A stretch of DNA of 61,888 bases from Muribaculaceae bacterium. GTDB taxonomy: Bacteria; Bacteroidota; Bacteroidia; Bacteroidales; Muribaculaceae. The stretch lies in the NCBI GenBank assembly GCA_028689665.1, contig JAQVCR010000015.1, positions 1-61,888 of the forward strand, read 5' to 3'. Below are positions 7,346-17,751 of this stretch, piece after piece. The position numbers were made by a program, and so were the translations under genes. The notes under the pieces were generated by a model. It was not told the DNA's origin. It worked only from the letters and a program-made list of their open reading frames with translations, and ran no database searches. Within the stretch, counting starts at the first letter, position 1; each line of letters begins with the position of its first letter.

Positions 7346-9082
7346 TTATTTATAGAAGTACGTTTTGTGATCTACTTTGCGTTGTAGTAATTCTGAATCT
7401 TTTTTTGTTTCGAGAGCAATTTTCCATTGTTCTACGGCGAGATCAGGCTCTCCGCTCATAAACAGTATGTCGCCATAATGCTCTCTTAATTCCGGGCTGT
7501 TTGTATCGTCTTTTTCGACAGCTAATTTGATATATGTTTTAGCCGTTTCGTAATCGTGCTTTTTAAAGAATATCCAAGCGTAAGTGTCGAGATATGTGCT
7601 GTTGTCGGGTTCTAGTTGGATAGCAAAATAGCTCATTTTCTCGGCTTTATCTAGATCTTTATTACTCTCGGCAAGGAAATAGGCATAATTATTCAGTGTC
7701 CCCGCATTCTCGTTAAAGTAGGTTAGCGATGTGTCATAACTGCTAAATGCTTTAATTGTGTCGCCCATAGAGAAATAAGCATCGCCCATCCCGGCGTAGA
7801 TTATTGATATAAGTTTATTATCTTTCTTATCAATTTTTTTGAGAGCTTCGTCGTATACTTCCAGAGCCTTGTTGTATTCTTTCATTTGAGTGTAGGCAGG
7901 CGCGATATATTGGTATAGTTCGAGGTTGTCGGGATTATAAGTCATCGATTTCTGAGCCGCTTCGATAGCTTTAGGATAATTATTACTCATCAGGTGGATA
8001 ACCATAAGCATTTTCCAATCTTCGGCATTTGTGGGGTCGATGTCGAGAGAATAAGATATTTGTTCTGCCGCCCCTTTATAATCTTTGATATAGTATAGGT
8101 AGCTGCTATATAGGCGATGTATCTCGGTTTCGTGCGGGTGTTGCCTTATAAGAACAGAAAAGAGAGAATTTACACGTTCCGATGAGTCGTTTTCTTCTTG
8201 CAGTGAGCGGATATATTCGGTGAGCACGTCCAGCTTATCTTCAATGTTTAGATTTTCAGAAATAAGAGCGTTGTAGATTTGGCTGTCATATTGAGCTGAG
8301 TCGCCCATAAAATGGTAATAATTGGCTTTAGAAAGATACGTTCTGCCGTTTTCGGGCTCTAGCTGTTGAGCTTTGTTGTAATATAATATTGCGCTGTCGG
8401 GCTCGGCGAGTTGCATATACACATCCCCTTTAAGAATATAAGAATTGACAGCCTTAGGATTGTCATCAATTAGCTTTTGAGCTTCGTGAATGGCATTAAT
8501 GGTGTCGTTTATCGAGATATAGAAGTTTATTTTGCGCGCCGATACAAAAATCGAAGCTCCTTCAATCTTTTCGATTTCGTTATATATTTCGATTCCTTTT
8601 TTGAAGTCGGATGATAAGGCATAGGCATCGGCAAGCTTGTATTTCATTTCGTTCTTTGATGGGAACAGCTTAACAAGCGAATTAAATACTCTTATTGCTT
8701 CATCGTTTTTATTTAGCTTGCTACACAACTGGGCATAAATAAAACTTTCGAAATAGTCGGCCGGGAATTTGTCGATATGCGATTTCATTAGCGAGAGCGC
8801 CGAGTCGACAGCTTCCTTGTTTTGAGTATCCAGCATAAGGTTGCAATGTCCTAAGTAGAACGAAATAGCTGTATTTTCTTTATCGAGCTCGTGAGCTTTC
8901 TTAAGTAATTCGTAAAAGGCATCATCTTTTCCGAGAGCCGTCATACTCAGCCCTTCGAGATATAAATATTCGGCTTTTCTTGCATTTTCGTCCCATTGAA
9001 TCACCGGCTTTTTCTCTCTAGCGAGTAGCGAGAAAGGAAACGACAGCAAGCATATAATTATAATTAATATTGATTTGTTCAT
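7346..9082 (-). CDS. Tetratricopeptide-repeat protein, exported
   Basis: 578 aa. It starts with a signal peptide (about residues 1-21, ending SLLARE) and continues as TPR units almost to the end: Y-x-G-H-C-N at about residue 77, repeated A-I-x-x-Y-x-x-A patterns, and a final block near 480-570. TPR arrays are protein-binding scaffolds. It sits 15 bases after dut and 9 bases before the DUF4292 lipoprotein, so it is probably a periplasmic partner in the same envelope operon. No catalytic domain is visible and the partner is unknown. Confidence 0.85.
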   Translation of the reverse strand: MNKSILIIIICLLSFPFSLLAREKKPVIQWDENARKAEYLYLEGLSMTALGKDDAFYELLKKAHELDKENTAISFYLGHCNLMLDTQNKEAVDSALSLMKSHIDKFPADYFESFIYAQLCSKLNKNDEAIRVFNSLVKLFPSKNEMKYKLADAYALSSDFKKGIEIYNEIEKIEGASIFVSARKINFYISINDTINAIHEAQKLIDDNPKAVNSYILKGDVYMQLAEPDSAILYYNKAQQLEPENGRTYLSKANYYHFMGDSAQYDSQIYNALISENLNIEDKLDVLTEYIRSLQEENDSSERVNSLFSVLIRQHPHETEIHRLYSSYLYYIKDYKGAAEQISYSLDIDPTNAEDWKMLMVIHLMSNNYPKAIEAAQKSMTYNPDNLELYQYIAPAYTQMKEYNKALEVYDEALKKIDKKDNKLISIIYAGMGDAYFSMGDTIKAFSSYDTSLTYFNENAGTLNNYAYFLAESNKDLDKAEKMSYFAIQLEPDNSTYLDTYAWIFFKKHDYETAKTYIKLAVEKDDTNSPELREHYGDILFMSGEPDLAVEQWKIALETKKDSELLQRKVDHKTYFYK

Positions 9083-9097
9083 AATCGAATAGTTAGA

Positions 9098-9541
9098 TTA
9101 TTTAGTTCCGGTGTGTCCGAATCCGCCTTCACCTCGTTGTGTCTCGTCGAGTGTGTCAACTTGTATCCACGATGCTTTGGTATATTCTTTTATTACCATT
9201 TGGCATATTCTTTCGCCATTAGTTACTACAAATGGTTCTTGTGAAAGATTAATTAAGATTATACCTATTTCGCCGCGGTAATCGGCATCGATAGTACCCG
9301 GAGAGTTAAGAACTGAGATACCTTTTTTTAGTGCTAATCCGCTGCGAGGGCGTATCTGGCATTCATATCCTTGAGGCAGCTCAATATACAGCCCGGTAGG
9401 GATTAAAGCGCGTTGTAAGGGCTGTAGTGTTACAGCCTCGCTTAATGACGCTCTGATGTCCATTCCGGCTGAATCGATTGTAGAATATTCAGGTAGCTCG
9501 TTTTGAGACTTATTTACTATTTTAATTTTTATTTCTGCCAT
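9098..9541 (-). CDS. dut: Deoxyuridine 5'-triphosphate nucleotidohydrolase
   Basis: 147 aa, the standard trimeric dUTPase length. The five motifs are present in order: AGMDIRA (about 25-31), RPRSGLALK (about 64-72), [11 protein letters not shown] (about 82-92), a GERICQMV-type segment (about 108-116) and the C-terminal [10 protein letters not shown] lid (about 135-144). It hydrolyses dUTP to dUMP and pyrophosphate, keeping uracil out of DNA and feeding thymidylate synthesis. It is the first gene of the - operon running to the flippase. A GCCTATA/TATAGGC inverted repeat lies in its leader at 9558-9583. Confidence 0.97.
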   Translation of the reverse strand: MAEIKIKIVNKSQNELPEYSTIDSAGMDIRASLSEAVTLQPLQRALIPTGLYIELPQGYECQIRPRSGLALKKGISVLNSPGTIDADYRGEIGIILINLSQEPFVVTNGERICQMVIKEYTKASWIQVDTLDETQRGEGGFGHTGTK

Positions 9542-9835
9542 AGATATGAAAGATATGGCCTATAAATAATAATATATATAGGCTTGATTGGATTAATATG
9601 CGAAAGTAAATAAAAAGGGGCAATATTGGTAACAATTTCTATTAAATTAATGAAATAATTTCCTTATCGTGTAGCTATAGTCTTCACTGATTAGCAGATA
9701 TCGAGATATTCATAGAGCAGTATAATGTAGTGAAGTTAAATAGTGCAATTTATTTGCTTAAGCAGATTTAGTTATTTAATTTGTGATATTAACAATACTA
9801 GTTTTTATGTTAATAATAATATTATTATTAATGTT

Positions 9836-11327
9836 ATGGAAAAAGTTTATGTAACTAATGAAATTACTACGACAAATGATCCCACTCATTATATTGTTAC
9901 CTCTAACATTGTCATAAGTAGGAGCATAACATTTGCCGACGATAGTATATTAGAATTTCAGGACGATGGTAAAATTAGTTGCGTGGATAACATTTCATCA
10001 GGGAGTATCACGCTTTCGGGTAATCGGCTAGTTTTAATTGCTCCACAAAAGGAAATTTTCGACGTGCGACTTTCGTTTGAAGGGAACTGGATTATGGAAA
10101 GGTCGTTTCCACAGTGGTTTGGTGCTAAAAGCAGTGAACGAGATTTAGTGGGGATTTTTGATGTAAAAAATAATTCTAACGCTGCCGGTAATAAATATGA
10201 ACAGCTGATGAAACATTTATCTCTTATTCCAGATTGCTCGGAAGCAATTAATAAGGCAATAGAGATAAAAGGAGTAGGTGAAGTTTTTATTTCGAAATGG
10301 TTCTATAAAATAAGCAAATATATAAATGTAAAAACCGGGATTTTGTTAGCCGGAGAGGGCTGTGATTTTGTGGGTATATCTCAGTTTGGAACAATATTAT
10401 ATCCATGGAAGTCAGATGGCTTAGATGAAACCACCACAACAAGCTATTTACAAGCGACTTCAAGTAATTGGAATCTTAAGAATGTAACATTTCCCCGTTC
10501 ACCAGAAGATACTAATCAGGGAGTGAAAACAATTAAGGAAACATATACGGTTAATTATGATTCCGGGTATATGATTGCCGTAAATGTTAAGGAAGATTTT
10601 GAATACAGGGACAATTATATATTTTATGAGCAGGATCGAGCATATCCACCATACACTACAAAGATAACAAATTTAGGTATAGCCAATATCCGTGATTCCC
10701 AAGCAGATACTGATTTTTTTTTCAGTATACGCTCCCGATTATAGGTTTATTAGAGGTATTTTGATTAATGGCAGTGTCGAAATTTCCAATGTAAGGACTT
10801 ATGGTATCTGTCAATTTTGTCAGTGTGTAGGAACGACATTTGAAGATGGACGTGTAATAAAGAATTGCATATTTGGAGGTATGGCTGAATATAAATACAA
10901 TAATAATATCAGCGATCGGTACGCAGATTCTATAAATAACGAGATATATGCATTTGATATGCAGGGACTTGGTGATGGCTTGATTTTCACGGGCAATCAC
11001 GTTTCCGACTACAATGATAATATAAAGGCATTTAGGTTGATAAGTAACAATGGAGGAGTAGTTTCAGGAAATATCTTGAATTCCGATGCCCTAGTAGAGA
11101 AGTCAAAGGGGGTGCTGTTTACAGGCAACCATTTAGAATATGGCTCACAATTGTCAATACGGAATGCCACAGTTACTGCAAGTAATAATTTTTTCTGGAG
11201 AGGAAAGAGTCCGGCAATACAAGTAAGCCGTTCTTATTGGCCTGTTACTCATCAGTCGTCGGCTGTAACACTTGAAATTGGGGGCTATCCATGGACTGAA
11301 AATAAACCAGAATTACTTCAACTCTAG
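9836..11327 (+). pseudogene. Right-handed beta-helix (Pectate_lyase_3-like) protein, frame broken at a T9 tract
   Basis: The frame from ATG 9836 runs to 10744 and is closed early. The rest of the same protein continues in the +1 frame to a TAG at 11325-11327. The break falls at nine Ts (10714-10722); with eight, the two parts join as DFFSVYAPDYR and give about 496 aa. The N-terminal half has an SITFADDSILEF strand and the QWFGAKS...DCSEAINKAI...GEVFISKWFYKIS pattern seen in Bacteroides beta-helix and phage tail-spike-like proteins; the second half has ladder-like N-rich turns. No signal peptide is seen. It may be a real frameshift, a slippage-controlled gene or a read error in the homopolymer. 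The only genes on both sides point the other way. Confidence 0.7.
10714..10722 (+). repeat. Nine-T homopolymer at the frame break
   Basis: Nine consecutive Ts lie exactly where the beta-helix reading frame changes. Losing one T restores a single frame through the break. Such runs are prone to polymerase slippage, transcript slippage and sequencing error. Confidence 0.85.
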
Positions 11328-13105
11328 GAGAAGATGCTTTTAGTGATACAAAAATAAGCGCTCTTACAATACCAGAGAGCGTGGGACTGATTAATGCAAA
11401 TTTTCGTTTTATTTCTGATTGTGAAAATTTAACTACATTGAACTTTAACGCAATATATATATCTTTCAAAGAGAATAGGACTCCTAAATTATTCGTTAAT
11501 TGTCCAAATCTTGAATATGTGAATTTTGGACCCAAAGTTCAAATTATACCCCAATCAATATGCAGTAATAGTAAAGTCAAATCGATAGTGATACCGGAAA
11601 GCGTTAAAGAAATAGGTGAAGCTGCTTTTTCGGGCTGTAAGGAATTGGAAAAGGTCGTATTCAAATCTTATAATGCTCATGTGTCTTCATTCGCCTTTTC
11701 TGCCACAGATAAGCTTAAAATCATTGAATTTGATGATGAAATGCACCTGCTCTTAAATAAGCAGGAACTGAATTCAGGGTTATACAACAGCACGAGAGGC
11801 GCGTATATTAACGGCGAATTAGTTACAAATATAATCGTTCCCGATTATGTAACAGAAATTGCTGATGGCTGTTTAGCAAACTATGAATTAATGGAGTCGA
11901 TAACCTCTTATGGTTATATAAAAAAAGTTGGAGCGAATGCCTTTTATGGCTTAAGTAAAACAAATTTTGTGTTTCCACAAGGAATGGAAATGTCAACTAT
12001 AGGTGATTATGCTTTCGCTTTTAGTAATATTAAAGATTTTAGTATAGATACTGAAAAGGAAATAAATATAGGCAATTATGCTTTTACTGGAGCTAATATT
12101 GAAAACGTTAAAATCAGGTCTAATTCCCAATATTCATCTTCAATAGGTTCTGGAGCTTTTAAAGCTTGCGATAAATTGAAAAGTGTAAAATTAAGTTTTA
12201 GTTATCCTCTTACTCTTAAAGATGAGCTGTTTATGAGCGATAGCTCTTTGGAAAATTTAGATTTGTCGGAAAGTAAAATAGGTGGAGTTGGGCAAGAATG
12301 TTTTTATGATTGTGTAAGCTTAAAGAAATTTAGTCCTGAATATGTTGAACAAGGTAGTGTGAAATTTGGAGCTAAGGCCTTAATGAATACTCAAATTTCT
12401 GTATTATCATTACCTAAAACAAGTACTTACATGGATTCAGAAACATTTGCTAACCTGAAACTGGAAACCTTGTATTTTAATTGTAAGTCAATATCTAAAA
12501 CAGGTGATGAAGGTGCATTTCACAATAGCCGCATCAAAAATCTAATTTTTGGGAGAAGCGTATTAAGATTGGATTTTGGATTACAGTTAAATAACTCGGG
12601 AATTGAAACTATTGATTATGTGGAATTTCCGTCATCTATTGCGAGTATATCTTCAGACTTTACAGATGCTGGGCTTATTGGTACATTAAAAATAGACGGA
12701 GACATAATATTTGGAAACAATAATATCAAAGCAAAGCAGATATATATGAAGTCGAAGGAACCTGGTATGTTATATGAAAAATCTTTTCTGAATCGCAGTG
12801 AAACCACTCTTTATGTGCCTTATGGCAGCGAGAACACATATCGCGAGACTAAATATTGGCAAGACTTCATTATTGTTGGTTATGACCCAGCCGGGGTGGA
12901 TAATGCACATATGGATAATGGTGTAAGTGTTGTCGTAAAAGATGGTATTATATTGATTTCTGGTGTTAGTGATGAGGTAGATGTTGAGGTATATGGAATG
13001 AATGGTTCAATTCTCTATAAAGGTAACGAGACAACGATTAATGCACCATCAAAAGGAATGTATATAGTGAAAGTGAATGGTGTGCCATTCAAGGTAATTA
13101 ATTAG
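11306..13105 (+). pseudogene. BspA-like leucine-rich repeat protein with type IX-like sorting domain, 5' end missing
   Basis: In-frame repeat sequence begins right after a TAA at 11303-11305 and overlaps the end of the beta-helix frame; the LGEDAFSDTKISALTIPESV-type unit at about 11324-11383 lies upstream of any start codon except a GTG at 11381. About 575-600 aa of BspA/TpLRR-type repeats follow (for example VIPESVKEIGEAAFSGC). The last 60 residues (VEVYGMNGSILYKG, then KGMYIVKVNG) resemble a type IX secretion C-terminal sorting domain. No signal peptide or ATG start is present, so this is a headless remnant or the 3' part of a fusion with the beta-helix gene. Intact relatives are surface adhesins. 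Confidence 0.75.
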
Positions 13106-13144
13106 CACAACACTTACGACGTAGCTACAATTTAGAATATTATA

Positions 13145-13200
13145 GCACAAATAAATGAAACGTTATAGCTTAATTGATATAACGTTTCATTTGTTTGTGC
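13145..13200. terminator. Strong bidirectional terminator
   Basis: Two 23-base arms (13145-13167 and 13178-13200) pair with a single G-T wobble around a 10-base loop. It separates the + leucine-rich repeat gene from the convergent - antiporter gene. Confidence 0.85.
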
Positions 13201-13248
13201 CAATTGTTGGGCATAGTCTAACATAGATATATTGTCATATCAATGTAT

Positions 13249-15429
13249 TTATAAATCTAGTTTGTGCTTTTGATTTCGGTTGCGGTGAGTGATTTTTTTC
13301 TTCTGTATAATTAGCCATTTATACCACGCTCTTACTTTCAGCCACATATTTGATGGAGCAATATTAAGATCGCTAATCATAGGGTCGCTGAACGACATTA
13401 ATTGAGGCGATTCACCAAATTGTTCGGGATAGATAATCATAAGATTATTGTGGGCGAAATATCGAGATAAGAATCCGGGCATATTGTCCATTTCGCTTTG
13501 GAATGATATTGAAGTACGCCTTGCGCTAATAACGACTAATAAATCGTCGTCGAGCACTTTATTAGCAAGTAATACAAAGTCGTTCCAATCATCAAATTCT
13601 CGATATTCATTTCTAATTTCTATTCGTTCTTCGTGTATCACGCCGCGAATAAAAGGAGTAGTGTTGCGATGGGCGCAGAATATTATGCGACAACCTACTT
13701 GTCGTGTTATATTGCCAAGTCGTGCCACCCAATCTCTAAAGCCGGTTTCAAATTCGGCTTTTTCGGGGACTATCACAACAATTCTGGTGATAGTGTTGAG
13801 CGGAATGAAACAACGAGATATTATCACCATTCTATTCATCTGGCTCAGTAGCTGTTCGATTTTACTACCTAAGAATGAATCGACAATCATACTCTTCTGG
13901 TGCAGACCTATAATTACGTCGGTGATATTTCGCTCGAGTGTGGTGTTAACTATTCCTGTGGTGGTGTTAATGTCGAATCGGTCGATAGATTCAAATTTCA
14001 CGTCGGCAGAGGCGGCAGTGCTTTCTGCAATATTTAGGGCATTACGGGCGCGGGCCAGCGATGCTTCGGTGTTGTCGTTTCGTACATGCAACCCAAATAG
14101 CGGGTTCTTGTTTCCTTCGGAGCGAGCCAGAATGGCAATGTTTACGAGGCCTGAAATTGTTAATGGATTCGATACTGTGATTAATATTCTTGCTCTTTTA
14201 CGCATACCCGACTTAGCTTTTTCGCTTTCTTCTTTGTCATTTATCATTTCGAGTTTCATCTTAGCTGCTGCATTTTCGGTAACGATAGAGGAAATAGCGC
14301 AAGTAACAAGAATCATTAATATGGTGCCGTTGAGTATCGCTTCGTCGAAAATTCCAACTTTGTAGCCAATCATCACAGCGGCGAGAGTAGCGGCTGCTTG
14401 TGCATTGCTAAGCCCAAACATCATATTTCGGTCGAGGCTGGTGAGTTTATAAGTTTTTTGTGTAATCCATGCAGCTATCCATTTGCACAGAGTTGCAACA
14501 ACGCTCATATTAATAGCTACATATATAGTGTCCCAGCTCGAAATGACGACACGCATATTAATCAACATTCCCACACCAATAAGGAAATATGGTATAAAGA
14601 TTGCATTACCCACAAATTCTATTCGATTCATTAAAGGTGAGGCATTTGGAATATATCGGTTCAGCACAAGTCCGGCAAAGAAAGCTCCCAGTACCGGCTC
14701 GATTCCTACAATTTGCGATACCGTAGAAGCAAGGAATACGAGAGCTATAATGAATACAAATTGCATTACATTGTCGTTATACTTTTTGAAAAACCAAGTT
14801 GTAATGCGAGGATAGGCATATACTATTGCTAAAAGATATAAAGCAAGACCGCCAAGTAGTTTGAATAGTGTGTAAGATTTAAATTCGCCATCGGTGTGTA
14901 TTCCTATCACAACAGCGAGTACGATTAATGCGCCTAGCACGGTTATGATAGTACCGGTGATAGTAATTAGAATAGTCTTATTTTTAGTAATTCCAAATCG
15001 AGCGACAATAGGGTAGGCTATCAGAGTGTGTGATGCATACATAGAAGCAAGCAGCACCGACGATAAGACATCCATTTTGAGCAGATATATACTGGCAAAT
15101 GTACCGACAATCATAGGGATAAAGAATGTGTATAAGCCGAAAGCGAGACCACGCCCGAGATTTTTCTTTAGGTGGTACATATCAATTTCAATTCCGGCAA
15201 GAAACATCAGGTAAAGGATGCCCACTTGACCAAATATTTCAAAGCTGCTATCGCGATCAAGGATTTGAAATCCATAAGGACCTACTACCACACCAGCCAC
15301 AATCAATCCAATGATGTGAGGTATCTTTAGTCGATTAAGGCATAAAGGAGCAAGTAATATGATGCTTAATACTACAAAAAATATGTACACCGGATTTGTG
15401 ATAAGTGGTTGTGTTGCGAGCTGGTCCAT
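13249..15429 (-). CDS. CPA2-type cation:proton antiporter with C-terminal universal-stress-protein region
   Basis: 726 aa. Residues 1 to about 400 form about 12 membrane segments of the Na+/H+ exchanger fold (LNRLKIPHIIGLIVAGVVVGP at the start; EPVLGAFFAGLVLNR near 245-260). After a basic linker (about 405-415), residues 416 to about 690 are soluble and look like two UspA-type nucleotide-binding halves (ARILITVSNP; RIVVIVPEKAEFETGF). It exchanges protons for Na+ or K+ across the inner membrane; the ion cannot be told from sequence. The gene is alone, with its own upstream region and the terminator at 13145-13200. Confidence 0.88.
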   Translation of the reverse strand: MDQLATQPLITNPVYIFFVVLSIILLAPLCLNRLKIPHIIGLIVAGVVVGPYGFQILDRDSSFEIFGQVGILYLMFLAGIEIDMYHLKKNLGRGLAFGLYTFFIPMIVGTFASIYLLKMDVLSSVLLASMYASHTLIAYPIVARFGITKNKTILITITGTIITVLGALIVLAVVIGIHTDGEFKSYTLFKLLGGLALYLLAIVYAYPRITTWFFKKYNDNVMQFVFIIALVFLASTVSQIVGIEPVLGAFFAGLVLNRYIPNASPLMNRIEFVGNAIFIPYFLIGVGMLINMRVVISSWDTIYVAINMSVVATLCKWIAAWITQKTYKLTSLDRNMMFGLSNAQAAATLAAVMIGYKVGIFDEAILNGTILMILVTCAISSIVTENAAAKMKLEMINDKEESEKAKSGMRKRARILITVSNPLTISGLVNIAILARSEGNKNPLFGLHVRNDNTEASLARARNALNIAESTAASADVKFESIDRFDINTTTGIVNTTLERNITDVIIGLHQKSMIVDSFLGSKIEQLLSQMNRMVIISRCFIPLNTITRIVVIVPEKAEFETGFRDWVARLGNITRQVGCRIIFCAHRNTTPFIRGVIHEERIEIRNEYREFDDWNDFVLLANKVLDDDLLVVISARRTSISFQSEMDNMPGFLSRYFAHNNLMIIYPEQFGESPQLMSFSDPMISDLNIAPSNMWLKVRAWYKWLIIQKKKITHRNRNQKHKLDL

Positions 15430-15534
15430 GAATATTGAGCGGTTTGTTATATTTATATTATATCTAATGAATAAAAAACCAAGAAACTATATATAAAGGA
15501 GATATAACATAATTCGGTTTGTCTATTCTGGTTA

Positions 15535-15542
15535 CAAAATTA
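15535..15542 (-). promoter_or_regulatory. -7 element candidate for the antiporter gene
   Basis: The complement reads TAATTTTG, matching TAnnTTTG, about 105 bases before the antiporter start. No clear TTTG lies at the expected distance, so this is a partial match only. Confidence 0.35.
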
Positions 15543-15638
15543 ATAAATTAAAGACGATTTTTTCAGCAGTTTGTAATTATTCTTTGTCTATTTATCACGA
15601 AAAACTATTAGTTATAGCCATATTCGTGCAAAAAGTAT

Positions 15639-15646
15639 TATATTTG
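15639..15646 (+). promoter_or_regulatory. -7 element of the asd promoter
   Basis: TATATTTG fits the Bacteroides -7 consensus and lies 58 bases before the asd start. The -33 region is weak: no TTTG is seen 19-21 bases upstream. Confidence 0.5.
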
Positions 15647-15704
15647 CACCCAAATAAATATAAAATTAACACATTATTATCATTTCAATCAAATTAATTG
15701 CAGA

Positions 15705-16712
15705 ATGAAAGTAGCTATTGTTGGCGCAAGTGGCGCCGTAGGACAAGAATTTCTTAGAGTTCTTGATGAGCAAAATTTTCCGATAACCGAATTGTTTTTA
15801 TTTGGTTCAAAACGTAGCGCAGGTAAGAAATTTACATTTAAAGGTAAAGACATAACAGTCAAGGAACTTCAACACAACGATGATTTTAAAGACATTGATA
15901 TAGCTTTTACCTCTGCCGGAGCCGGAACATCTAAAGAATTTGCTACTACAATAACTAAGTATGGTGCAATAATGATTGATAATTCAAGTGCATTCCGTAT
16001 GGACGCTGATGTGCCTTTGGTTGTGCCTGAAGTTAACGGCGAAGATGCATTTAATACTCCGCGTAATATTATTGCAAACCCTAATTGTACAACAATACAA
16101 ATGGTGGTAGCATTAAAACCAATTAACGACGTTTCGCCGATTAAGCGTGTACATGTTGCCACATATCAAGCTGCAAGTGGAGCTGGTGCGGCTGCAATGA
16201 ATGAGCTTATAAATCAATATGCCGAGTTGGCTGAAGGAAAGAAGCCAACGATTGACAAATTTGCTTATCAATTGGCTTATAACGTTATACCTCATGTAGA
16301 TGTGTTTACCGAAAATGGATACACTAAAGAGGAAATGAAAATGTTTAACGAGACCCGAAAAATTATGCACTCACAAGATATTTGTGTAAGTGCAATGTGT
16401 GTTCGTGTCCCTGTTATGCGCGCTCACAGCGAGGCAATCTGGGTGGAAACAGAGCGAGCTATCTCGCTTGACGAAGCTAAAGCTGCATTTGCTAAAGCTG
16501 AAGGCTTAATAGTCCTTGATGAGCCTGCCGAGAAGAAATATCCAATGCCTCTTGATGTTGCTAATCAAGACCCTGTGTATGTAGGGCGTATTCGTAAAGA
16601 TTTAGCAAACGAGAAGGGGCTAACATTCTGGATAGTTGGCGACCAGATTAAGAAGGGCGCAGCACTTAATGCAGTTCAGATTGCTCAATACATGATTTCG
16701 CATAAGAAATGA
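15705..16712 (+). CDS. asd: Aspartate-semialdehyde dehydrogenase
   Basis: 335 aa. The NADP-binding N-terminus is [13 protein letters not shown] (about 4-16), and the catalytic cysteine is in NPNCTTIQ at about residue 129. It reduces aspartyl phosphate to aspartate semialdehyde, the branch point to lysine and diaminopimelate, threonine and methionine, and also the substrate used by carboxynorspermidine dehydrogenase. The length is normal. Its stop overlaps the start of the following Omp28-like gene by 4 bases (ATGA), so the two are translationally coupled. Confidence 0.96.
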   Translation: MKVAIVGASGAVGQEFLRVLDEQNFPITELFLFGSKRSAGKKFTFKGKDITVKELQHNDDFKDIDIAFTSAGAGTSKEFATTITKYGAIMIDNSSAFRMDADVPLVVPEVNGEDAFNTPRNIIANPNCTTIQMVVALKPINDVSPIKRVHVATYQAASGAGAAAMNELINQYAELAEGKKPTIDKFAYQLAYNVIPHVDVFTENGYTKEEMKMFNETRKIMHSQDICVSAMCVRVPVMRAHSEAIWVETERAISLDEAKAAFAKAEGLIVLDEPAEKKYPMPLDVANQDPVYVGRIRKDLANEKGLTFWIVGDQIKKGAALNAVQIAQYMISHKK

Positions 16713-17668
16713 AAACTAGTTTAGTCGCATTGGCTGTTGCTTTGTTTGCAATTAGCACAACGAAAGCAGAAAATTCGACAATTGGGAATATTGATTTTAC
16801 AAGAAATGTTGTCATTGAGGAAGCCACCGGTGCGTGGTGTGGCTTTTGTGTGTCGGGAATTGCGGGTATGGAATATATGAATACCAATTATCCCGATAAT
16901 TTCATTGCGATAGCGGTGCATTATTCCGATCAGTTTGCAAACAATGATGGCTATATTGTAGGAATAAACCCAAATGGATTTCCTTATGCTAATGTCGACC
17001 GAACAGTAACTAATATTAATCCTGTGCCTTCGATCTTTGAATATTATTATAAAAGACGTGTAGCCGAACAAGCCGATGCAAAGATTACTACTGTTGCAAC
17101 ATTCTCGGAAGATAAGGCAAGTATAATAATAAATTCAGATGCAATTTTTAGAATTGCAAAAGATGGGAAATTTAATTATTCTTATGTCGTTCTCGAAGAC
17201 GATGTGGCTGGAGTTCAGCAAAATTATTATAGTGGCGGAAGATATGGTGCAATGATGGGCTTTGAAAATTTAGCTTCATCGGTAAGACTTAATTTTAAGG
17301 ATATTTCGCGTGTTATATATCCCAGTTATAAAGGTAATTTCTTTGCCGAGAATGTGAAAGAATTATCAGAGTATAGCATAAGCGAAACGATGAAAACACC
17401 GACGAGTGTATCAAAGAAAGAAAATCTATATCTTGTATCATTATTGATAAATGCTACTACCGGAAAGATAGAGAATGCGCATAAGGTTAAGATTCTTGAT
17501 TATAGTGCAGTCGTTAGTCCTGAAGCTGATAATTCTGAAATTGTAGATATTGAATATTATACAATATCGGGCAATAAAATTCAGTCGATAGACGATAAGC
17601 AAGGAGTCTTTATTAAGAAGACAATTTATGGCAATGGCACAAGTGATGTCGAAAAGCTGATTAAGTAA
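16709..17668 (+). CDS. Omp28-like exported thioredoxin-fold protein
   Basis: 319 aa. A signal peptide (residues 1 to about 20, ending TTKA) precedes a thioredoxin-like domain with the redox-type motif GAWCGFC at about residues 42-48, as in the Omp28-related family of Bacteroidetes. A beta-rich middle part follows. The end ([16 protein letters not shown], then GVFIKK) resembles a type IX sorting domain but finishes with extra residues ending EKLIK. Probably periplasmic or surface-exposed. The ATGA overlap with asd ties its translation to that enzyme. The substrate is unknown. Confidence 0.75.
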   Translation: MKTSLVALAVALFAISTTKAENSTIGNIDFTRNVVIEEATGAWCGFCVSGIAGMEYMNTNYPDNFIAIAVHYSDQFANNDGYIVGINPNGFPYANVDRTVTNINPVPSIFEYYYKRRVAEQADAKITTVATFSEDKASIIINSDAIFRIAKDGKFNYSYVVLEDDVAGVQQNYYSGGRYGAMMGFENLASSVRLNFKDISRVIYPSYKGNFFAENVKELSEYSISETMKTPTSVSKKENLYLVSLLINATTGKIENAHKVKILDYSAVVSPEADNSEIVDIEYYTISGNKIQSIDDKQGVFIKKTIYGNGTSDVEKLIK

Positions 17669-17685
17669 GTTGATTATTAATATAT

Positions 17686-17724
17686 AAAAAAGTGTCGTAG
17701 GAATAGTCCTTACGACACTTTTTT
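17686..17724. terminator. Terminator after the asd operon
   Basis: A 14-bp stem, A6-GTGTCGTA with its complement ending in T6 (17686-17699 with 17711-17724), can close further through GGA/TCC. The T-run on the right serves the + operon, and the A-run serves argB on the - strand. Confidence 0.85.
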
Positions 17725-17751
17725 GTGTTCATGGGAATAGATTATATATCT

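Noticed and set aside
9743-9835. Upstream GTG extension of the beta-helix gene
   Set aside because: The extra 31 residues are not a signal peptide and show no family match; the ATG at 9836 fits relatives that begin with a similar short strand.
9743-13105. Prophage fragment
   Set aside because: The beta-helix protein resembles tail spikes, but no other phage gene, integrase or attachment repeat is present, and the neighbour carries a surface-sorting domain.
13448-14365. 305-codon open frame opposite the antiporter gene
   Set aside because: It is fully antisense to a well-conserved transporter, has no family resemblance and no promoter; it arises from the codon bias of the real gene.
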